NCBI GenBank assembly: GCA_041844335.1
Contig: JBGZAX010000019.1
Span: 1-18,976 of the forward strand
Reading direction: 5' to 3'
Length of the DNA: 18,976 nt
DNA from: CAUUFM01 sp041844335
Lineage (GTDB): Bacteria; Bacillota; Clostridia; Lachnospirales; Lachnospiraceae
The notes beneath the pieces were generated by a model. The model was given only the letters and a program-made list of their open reading frames with translations, ran no database searches and was not told where the DNA came from. Each line of letters opens with the position of its first letter. The first letter of the stretch is position 1. The translations under genes were made by a program, and so were the position numbers. Shown here piece by piece: positions 14,656-18,976 of this stretch.

Positions 14656-14976
14656 TTATCTGCTCTTTTCGATCACCTTATCCAAAATATCGTTTATCAT
14701 ATTTTCTGACATTCTTCCGGTTAAATAATCCTTTATATTTCACTGCTTTTTTATCAAAAATTAGAACACCGCGTAGCTAAAAATTAAGCAGGATTGTTAT
14801 AAGAAGCCTCGTCAAAATAATCTGAAAGAAAGAATCCGTTTAAACAGTGCCGCCTGCCGAATATCCTATATATACGGGTAATAAAGGCAAAACACAGGGC
14901 GAGAAAAACTTATCCAGCCCTGTGCAAATACAGCAATTGTGGATCCGGATATATCTATAGCAAATCCGTTGTCCAT
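14656..14976 (-). pseudogene. Decayed ccdA (CcdA/DsbD-family thiol-disulfide membrane transporter)
   Basis: Forty bases after trxA, an AGGGGA site precedes ATG 14976 and a frame reading MDNGFAIDISGSTIAVFA. One base out of frame from that point the DNA encodes GLDKFFSPCVLPLLPVYIGY, in which SPCVLPLLPVYIGY is the diagnostic first-helix motif of CcdA. The frame is then broken by TAA and TAG stops, with hydrophobic text between them (IILTRLLITILLNF). After a further shift it ends as KDYLTGRMSENMINDILDKV... before TAA 14656-14658. The whole remnant is about 107 codons against 220 or more in intact CcdA, so the middle helices are deleted. CcdA passes electrons from cytosolic thioredoxin across the membrane, and its place behind trxA is the expected one. 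The C-terminal piece is assigned by position only. Confidence 0.75.
14893..14924 (-). terminator. Possible trxA terminator inside the ccdA remnant
   Basis: CACAGGGC (14893-14900) and GCCCTGTG (14917-14924) form a perfect, GC-rich 8-bp stem with a 16-nt loop. On the minus strand it is followed by TTTTGCCTTTATT. It lies about 95 nt after the trxA stop, exactly where the ccdA remnant changes frame and encodes its SPC motif. It could now end trxA transcripts. The loop is long and the T-run short, so efficiency is uncertain. Confidence 0.45.
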
Positions 14977-15016
14977 ACTTATAAATCCCCTGATTTTTAA
15001 TTAAAATTACATATAA

Positions 15017-15325
15017 TTATACTAAAAATTTAATTAAATCGTCTTTCTTTAAAGCTCCGGAAATCTCTTTTTTCTTTTCTCCGTTCTCATATATTATCAA
15101 TGTGGGAATTGTCATAACGTTATGCTTTAATGCAAGCTCCTGCTCCTCATCTACATTAACCTTGCAGAATTTATAATCCTCTCTTTCCTTGCTAACCGCC
15201 TCAAATACGGGTCCCAGCATTTGGCATGGCCCACACCATGTCGCCCAAAAATCCATAATCACTTTCTTATCGGATTTTAATACTTCACTTTCAAAATTAT
15301 TTTTGCCGACTGTAACTAAAGACAT
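15017..15325 (-). CDS. trxA: Thioredoxin
   Basis: 102 residues from ATG 15325, which has AAGGAGG 8 nt upstream. An in-frame TTG at 15349 precedes the ribosome binding site and is rejected. The redox site is WCGPC (C31, C34) in FWATWCGPCQML, with the cis-proline loop TIPTL. It reduces disulfides in the cytosol and is recharged by a thioredoxin reductase, plausibly the fusion enzyme at 4511-6157 or a separate enzyme outside the window. It has its own promoter 50-78 bp upstream of the ATG and is followed by the remains of ccdA. Confidence 0.97.
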   Translation of the reverse strand: MSLVTVGKNNFESEVLKSDKKVIMDFWATWCGPCQMLGPVFEAVSKEREDYKFCKVNVDEEQELALKHNVMTIPTLIIYENGEKKKEISGALKKDDLIKFLV

Positions 15326-15343
15326 ATTGATATCCTCCTTATC

Positions 15344-15367
15344 AAACAATTATTTATGATATTGTTT
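15344..15367 (-). promoter_or_regulatory. Small dyad at the predicted 5' end of trxA mRNA
   Basis: AAACAAT (15344-15350) and ATTGTTT (15361-15367) are inverted copies around 10 nt. They start at about +1 of the predicted trxA transcript and end just before AAGGAGG. The stem has one G-C pair, so as RNA it is weak. A DNA operator is the better guess. Confidence 0.3.
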
Positions 15368-15374
15368 ATCATTT

Positions 15375-15417
15375 ATCTTAGGATAATATTTTAATTTTGT
15401 CAATACAATATATTGTA
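15375..15417 (-). promoter_or_regulatory. trxA promoter with upstream 14-bp palindrome
   Basis: On the minus strand TTGACA (15403-15398) and TAAGAT (15380-15375) are separated by 17 bp. Directly upstream of the -35 box lies the perfect palindrome TACAATATATTGTA (15404-15417), a candidate operator or UP-like element. No terminator is visible between the amidase stop (15431) and this promoter, so read-through from nfnAB-amidase is also possible. Confidence 0.72.
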
Positions 15418-15430
15418 AAATTTGGTGAAA

Positions 15431-16225
15431 TCACAGCACAAAATCATCATTCCATTCAAGACCTAAAAAAGCTACTATAGCCTTGGCATCGGCTATTGCC
15501 AATTTCTTAAGACCCTCATCGGACAACAGAAAGTTTCTGGAATCATTTATATCTGTCATATAGGCGTGCTCTACTATTATAGTCGGAATGTTTTGCAGCA
15601 CTCCGTGCCTTATCAGACCGTAGTAGTCACGTTTTTTGCCGTTAGGATATTTGCCTACCTCTGAAGTACGCCTAAGTATCCCGTTTTTATCGGGATAATT
15701 CACATAAAGTCCTAATTGTGACAGCTCACCTATAATATTATAGGACAAATCGTCTATCTTCTCCTGAGTTTTTGCCTTATAATTTAAATTGGACGCCAGA
15801 ACCATACAGCCGTGCCTATTGTCATCTACAACTTCCGTTCCGCCGTCAGATCTTGCATTATTATGAAGACTGATAAGATAGGTTGGAAGCCCTGTTTGCT
15901 TTTTGTATTTTTTAGCTTTAACCACCCGTTCTCTTAGTTCAGGATGTTCTTCTTCCGTGTTCTTAGTCATCCTTACGTCTATTTCATCATAATTGCTTAA
16001 AATATCATACAAAAACTCGGCTATGGTGAAATTCAGCTGATACTCCGCATATTCAACTCCGTCAAGCTCAAATACATGATATTCATAATTTGTTCCGTGT
16101 CCCGGGTCTAAAACTATCAAAGCTCTCTTTTTTGCGTTTACGGTAATTATCGTTGTACTTATTAAAATAATCGTCAATAATACCGAAAATAGTTGTTTTG
16201 ATATCTTTTTTACTTTTATATTCAC
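15431..16225 (-). CDS. Secreted N-acetylmuramoyl-L-alanine amidase (Amidase_3)
   Basis: 264 residues from GTG 16225, with AAAGGAA about 10 nt upstream. A basic N-terminus and hydrophobic stretch (about residues 12-29) ending TVNA-KK form a signal peptide or membrane anchor. The catalytic domain shows the zinc ligands and acid of the AmiC/CwlC family: H43 in LDPGHG, a Glu in the YAEYQLNF segment, the His of SLHNNA, and the Glu of IIVEHAYMTD. The enzyme cleaves the amide between MurNAc and the stem peptide outside the cell. No wall-binding repeats are present. The gene starts 7 bp after nfnB, so it is probably co-transcribed with a cytosolic bifurcating oxidoreductase, which is an odd pairing. 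Confidence 0.9.
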   Translation of the reverse strand: MNIKVKKISKQLFSVLLTIILISTTIITVNAKKRALIVLDPGHGTNYEYHVFELDGVEYAEYQLNFTIAEFLYDILSNYDEIDVRMTKNTEEEHPELRERVVKAKKYKKQTGLPTYLISLHNNARSDGGTEVVDDNRHGCMVLASNLNYKAKTQEKIDDLSYNIIGELSQLGLYVNYPDKNGILRRTSEVGKYPNGKKRDYYGLIRHGVLQNIPTIIVEHAYMTDINDSRNFLLSDEGLKKLAIADAKAIVAFLGLEWNDDFVL

Positions 16226-16232
16226 TTTATCT

Positions 16233-17630
16233 TCATTCCTTTTTACTTAAATATTCGTGTATGCCTTTTGCCGCTTTCTTTCCGGCACCCATGGCAAGAA
16301 TTACAGTAGCGGCTCCTATTACCGCATCCCCTCCCGCAAATATTCCCTCTTTAGAAGTCATGCAGGTATCCTTATCAACGACTATACAGCCATGCCTATC
16401 TACCTCAAGCCCCTCTGTCGAGGATGAAATAAGAGGATTAGGCGATGTTCCAAGCGACATAATTACAACATTCGTTTCTATTAAAAATTCAGAATTGGGT
16501 ATTTCAACAGGTCGCCTTCTACCGGATTCATCAGGCTCTAAAAGCTGCATTCCTACACAAACAACTCCGGTTACACTGCCGTTTTCATCCTGCTCTATAG
16601 ATACCGGATTTGTCAAAAGATGGAAATTTACACCCTCCTCTTTTGCATGATGTACCTCTTCCGCTCTTGCCGGAAGCTCAGTCTCACTTCTCCTATAAAC
16701 CAAATGAACTTCAGAGCCGAGCCTAATCGCCGTCCTTGCAGCATCCATAGCCACATTTCCCCCGCCTACGACTACAACCTTTCCGCCTTTAAAAATCGGT
16801 GTGTCGTACCTGTCATCATATGCTTTCATAAGATTGTTTCTGGTCAGAAATTCATTTGCGGAAATCACTTCTCTTGCATTTTCTCCCGGAATTCCCATAA
16901 ATTTAGGCAAGCCTGCTCCTGTTCCCAAAAACACGGCATCATAGCCCTCTTCATTTATTAAATCATCTACGGTTCCCGCCTTTCCGAGAACTGTATTAAG
17001 CTCAAGCTTTACCCCCAGATCCAAGACATTTTTTATCTCCGATTCGACCACACTGTCTTTCGGAAGTCTGAACTGCGGAATCCCGTAGCTTAATACACCG
17101 CCGGCCTTATGAAACGCCTCAAAAACGGTCACAGCATAGCCAAGCTTTGCCAATTCGCCGGCACAGGTAAGACCTGCGGGCCCTGAACCCACAACAGCCA
17201 CTCTAAAACCGTTTTTATCCTGTTTTTCACTCGACTTATAGCCGTTTTCTCTCGCTGTATCACCGACAAAACGCTCAAGCTTTCCGATACTTACAGCCTC
17301 CCCCTTTATCCCTCTGATACAACGCTCCTCACATTGACTCTCCTGAGGGCAAACTCTGCCGCAAACAGAGGGAAGTGCCGAGTCCTCGGCAATAGTTCGT
17401 GCCGCCGCCTGATAGTCCTTATTTTTTATTTCAGATATAAATTTCGGGATATTTATGCCGACCGGACAGCCATCTATACATTTTGCATTTTTACAGTTCA
17501 AGCACCTCTGAGCCTCAAGTACAGCCTCTTCCTCATTATATCCATGACATACCTCATCAAAATTTTTTGCTCTTTCTTTAGGATCTTGCTCTCTTACAGG
17601 AATTCTTTTAAACATATCCAAAGCAGCCAT
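16233..17630 (-). CDS. nfnB: NfnB: NADPH/ferredoxin-side subunit of the electron-bifurcating transhydrogenase (GltA-like)
   Basis: 465 residues from ATG 17630, 4 nt after GGAGGTAG. The GTG at 17663 lies inside nfnA and is not used. Iron-sulfur cysteines lie in CLNCKNAKCIDGCP (C43, C46, C51, C55) and CGRVCPQESQCEERC, enough for two [4Fe-4S] clusters. An FAD motif (VAVVGSGPAGLTCAGELA) and an NADPH motif (VVVVGGGNVAMDAARTA, then VYRRSETELPAR) follow. Alone it would be annotated as the small subunit of glutamate synthase or sulfide dehydrogenase subunit A. The adjacent nfnA makes NfnB the better name. NfnAB reversibly couples NADH plus reduced ferredoxin to two NADPH. The nfnA stop and nfnB ribosome binding site overlap, indicating translational coupling. 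Confidence 0.92.
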   Translation of the reverse strand: MAALDMFKRIPVREQDPKERAKNFDEVCHGYNEEEAVLEAQRCLNCKNAKCIDGCPVGINIPKFISEIKNKDYQAAARTIAEDSALPSVCGRVCPQESQCEERCIRGIKGEAVSIGKLERFVGDTARENGYKSSEKQDKNGFRVAVVGSGPAGLTCAGELAKLGYAVTVFEAFHKAGGVLSYGIPQFRLPKDSVVESEIKNVLDLGVKLELNTVLGKAGTVDDLINEEGYDAVFLGTGAGLPKFMGIPGENAREVISANEFLTRNNLMKAYDDRYDTPIFKGGKVVVVGGGNVAMDAARTAIRLGSEVHLVYRRSETELPARAEEVHHAKEEGVNFHLLTNPVSIEQDENGSVTGVVCVGMQLLEPDESGRRRPVEIPNSEFLIETNVVIMSLGTSPNPLISSSTEGLEVDRHGCIVVDKDTCMTSKEGIFAGGDAVIGAATVILAMGAGKKAAKGIHEYLSKKE

Positions 17631-17634
17631 TTTT

Positions 17635-18519
17635 CTACCTCCTATCCGCAGCACAACCGCCACTATGCATACTTCCCTCTTTAAGCTTTAAAAGTGCCCT
17701 GCCCTCTTCAGTTTTATATATCAGCTGTCTTTTTATGGCTGCATCAAAATCCACCAGATGAGCATCAAATTCAGGACCATCCACACAGGCAAATTTTACC
17801 TTATTATCAACAATTAATCTACAACAGCCGCACATTCCCGTACCATCAACCATTATAGGATTCATACTGACGATGGTTTTTAATTTGTACGCCTTTGTAG
17901 TTTGTGCGACAAATTTCATCATAATCATAGGTCCTATGGCAACACAAAAATCATACTTTTTGCCCTCTTTTTCTATAAGGTTTTTTAGAACATCGGTTAC
18001 TAATCCCTTTTGCTTGTAAGAACCGTCATCGGTTGTAATATAAACCTCCTTGGCAACACTTTTTACTTCCTCCTCCATTATAAGAAGATCTTTTGTCTTT
18101 GCTCCGATGATAACATCCGAAAGTACACCGTGTTCTCTTAACCATTTCACCTGAGGGTATACCGGGGCGGTTCCGAGCCCCCCTGCCACAAAAACTATTT
18201 TCTTCTTTTTCAATTCGTCAATGTTTTCATTCACAAATTCTGACGGTTCTCCCAATGGACCGATGAAATCCATCAAAAAATCTCCCTCATTTAATGAACA
18301 TATTTTGTGTGAGCTAAAACCGATGTCTTGAACCACTATGGTAACTGTACCTCTTTTTACATCATAATCACAAACGGTCAAAGGAATTCTTTCAGAAAAT
18401 TCATCAAGCCTTACCACGACAAACTGTCCGGGCTTACTATACTTAGCAGCTCTTGCGGCATCAACATCAAGCAAAACCGTATTTACCGACAAACGTCTTT
18501 TCTTAACTATTTTGTACAT
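17635..18519 (-). CDS. nfnA: NfnA: NADH-side FAD / [2Fe-2S] subunit of the transhydrogenase
   Basis: 294 residues, ATG 18519 with AAGGAG 6 nt upstream. It is a ferredoxin-NADP reductase-fold protein with FAD motif RIPLTVCDY and nucleotide motif VAGGLGTAPVYP. A C-terminal cluster motif VDGTGMCGCC is followed by FACVDGPEFDAH. The [2Fe-2S] cluster of this family is known to be held by one Asp and three Cys, and both are present. The family is also annotated as dihydroorotate dehydrogenase electron-transfer subunit or sulfide dehydrogenase beta. The neighbouring NfnB decides in favour of NfnA. It works in the cytosol to match NADH, NADPH and ferredoxin pools in fermentation. Confidence 0.93.
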   Translation of the reverse strand: MYKIVKKRRLSVNTVLLDVDAARAAKYSKPGQFVVVRLDEFSERIPLTVCDYDVKRGTVTIVVQDIGFSSHKICSLNEGDFLMDFIGPLGEPSEFVNENIDELKKKKIVFVAGGLGTAPVYPQVKWLREHGVLSDVIIGAKTKDLLIMEEEVKSVAKEVYITTDDGSYKQKGLVTDVLKNLIEKEGKKYDFCVAIGPMIMMKFVAQTTKAYKLKTIVSMNPIMVDGTGMCGCCRLIVDNKVKFACVDGPEFDAHLVDFDAAIKRQLIYKTEEGRALLKLKEGSMHSGGCAADRR

Positions 18520-18555
18520 TTTTTGCTCCTTATCTTACACACTCTTTTCATAAAC

Positions 18556-18584
18556 GCTATAAATCACTTCATTAACAAAACCAA
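18556..18584 (-). promoter_or_regulatory. Weak candidate promoter for nfnAB
   Basis: On the minus strand TTGGTT (18584-18579) and TATAGC (18561-18556) lie 17 bp apart in the 72-bp gap before nfnA. The matches are 3/6 and 4/6. A single Rex-like half-site (TTGTTAA) falls in the spacer without a partner. No terminator separates the upstream gene, so read-through is an alternative. Confidence 0.25.
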
Positions 18585-18591
18585 CCCTTTA

Positions 18592-18976
18592 TCAGTTTTC
18601 AATATCGGCATTATCTTCAATTTTTTCCATTTCGGGAAATACGTCGAAACTCCTAAAGGTGGGGAAAGATACCTTGCCATACTTATTTATCGAAACGGTT
18701 GTAAATGTATGACTGCCTTCCTTCATTTTTATCGGAAAACTGTATTTTTTCGACTTACTGTCGGGAATTTTTCCGTCCCAATTATAATAAGCGGTGCACT
18801 CTTCCTCAACCTCTATACTTATAAATGTATTTTTATCGTATTTCCCCGTACTCGGAGTAACGACAGGAGCCCTAGGAATTGGATAGCTTATTGTATAATT
18901 TCCTACAAACACATCACTTGAAACACCGTATTTGTTTATCAAAACAGCTTTTATTATAAAATCATCTTCCTTATCA
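18592..18976 (-). CDS. C-terminal part of a protein with CHB_HEX_C-type repeats (partial, runs off the right edge)
   Basis: An open minus-strand frame enters from the right edge and ends at TGA 18592-18594, about 127 residues. It contains one complete repeat of the chitobiase/hexosaminidase C-terminal fold: PIPRAPVVTPSTGKY, then AYYNWDGKIPDSKSKKYSFP, then EGSHTFTTVSINKYGK. The end of a preceding copy (FIIKAVLINKYGVSS) is also visible. Such beta-sandwich repeats occur in clostridial surface or membrane-associated proteins, often after zinc-ribbon or TPR segments. The N-terminus is outside the window, so neither location nor activity can be stated. A TTG at 18942 is internal, not a start. Confidence 0.75.
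   Translation of the reverse strand, partial: DKEDDFIIKAVLINKYGVSSDVFVGNYTISYPIPRAPVVTPSTGKYDKNTFISIEVEEECTAYYNWDGKIPDSKSKKYSFPIKMKEGSHTFTTVSINKYGKVSFPTFRSFDVFPEMEKIEDNADIEN

Noticed and set aside
15326..15349. TTG start at 15349 for thioredoxin
   Set aside because: It lies upstream of AAGGAGG, which serves the ATG at 15325; the resulting 102-residue protein is of normal length.
17631..17663. GTG start at 17663 for nfnB
   Set aside because: It lies inside nfnA and lacks its own ribosome binding site, while GGAGGTAG sits just before ATG 17630.
18560..18590. Rex operator upstream of nfnA
   Set aside because: Only a TTGTTAA half-site is present on the minus strand; the inverted TTAACAA half is missing at the required spacing.

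Overview
The window reads as AT-rich chromosomal DNA of a strictly anaerobic, low-GC Gram-positive bacterium, most likely class Clostridia. The grounds are the A/T-rich codon usage, strong AGGAGG-type ribosome binding sites, and the gene set: NfnAB, Rex, a Clostridium-type flavodoxin, a DUF3793 protein, and a thioredoxin-reductase/glutaredoxin-like fusion paired with AhpC. No genus can be named from the sequence alone.

Layout. The left edge (1-146) carries the last ~47 codons of an unidentified gene, possibly a recombinase. It is followed by a repeat-bearing spacer and a leader region with a promoter and two dyads. Two plus-strand genes follow: a PAS/degenerate-GGDEF/EAL cyclic-di-GMP protein and a dCache chemoreceptor. 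A 16-bp-stem terminator at about 4414-4458 closes them, and everything to its right is on the minus strand.

Read in the direction of transcription (right to left), the minus strand holds: (a) the end of a CHB_HEX_C-repeat protein; (b) nfnA-nfnB-amidase, tightly packed; (c) trxA with its own promoter, followed by the wreck of a ccdA gene; (d) rex-alr-CBS protein-yebC-ftsK, five genes with 20-30 bp gaps from a TTGACA/TATATT promoter to a 12-bp-stem terminator; (e) DUF3793-flavodoxin-ahpC, followed after a 255-bp structured gap by the AhpF-like reductase.

Much of the minus strand is redox and electron-flow machinery. NfnAB balances ferredoxin, NADH and NADPH. Rex senses NADH/NAD+. Thioredoxin carries thiols. 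AhpC and its reductase remove peroxide. Flavodoxin replaces ferredoxin when iron is short. Cell-wall and division genes (amidase, alr, ftsK) are interleaved with them.

The least expected items are: a decayed ccdA remnant that keeps the SPCVLPLLPVYIGY signature between trxA and rex; a near-continuous RNA hairpin at the predicted 5' end of the reductase mRNA whose G-U pairs favour the minus-strand transcript; a reductase with domain order opposite to AhpF and no HRRxxxR NADPH motif; and a nested set of GCTAAC half-sites over the transcription start of the DUF3793-flavodoxin operon. I found no CRISPR array, tRNA or rRNA. Five start codons (reductase, ftsK, CBS protein, trxA, nfnB) are placed downstream of the longest reading frame because the ribosome binding site demands it.
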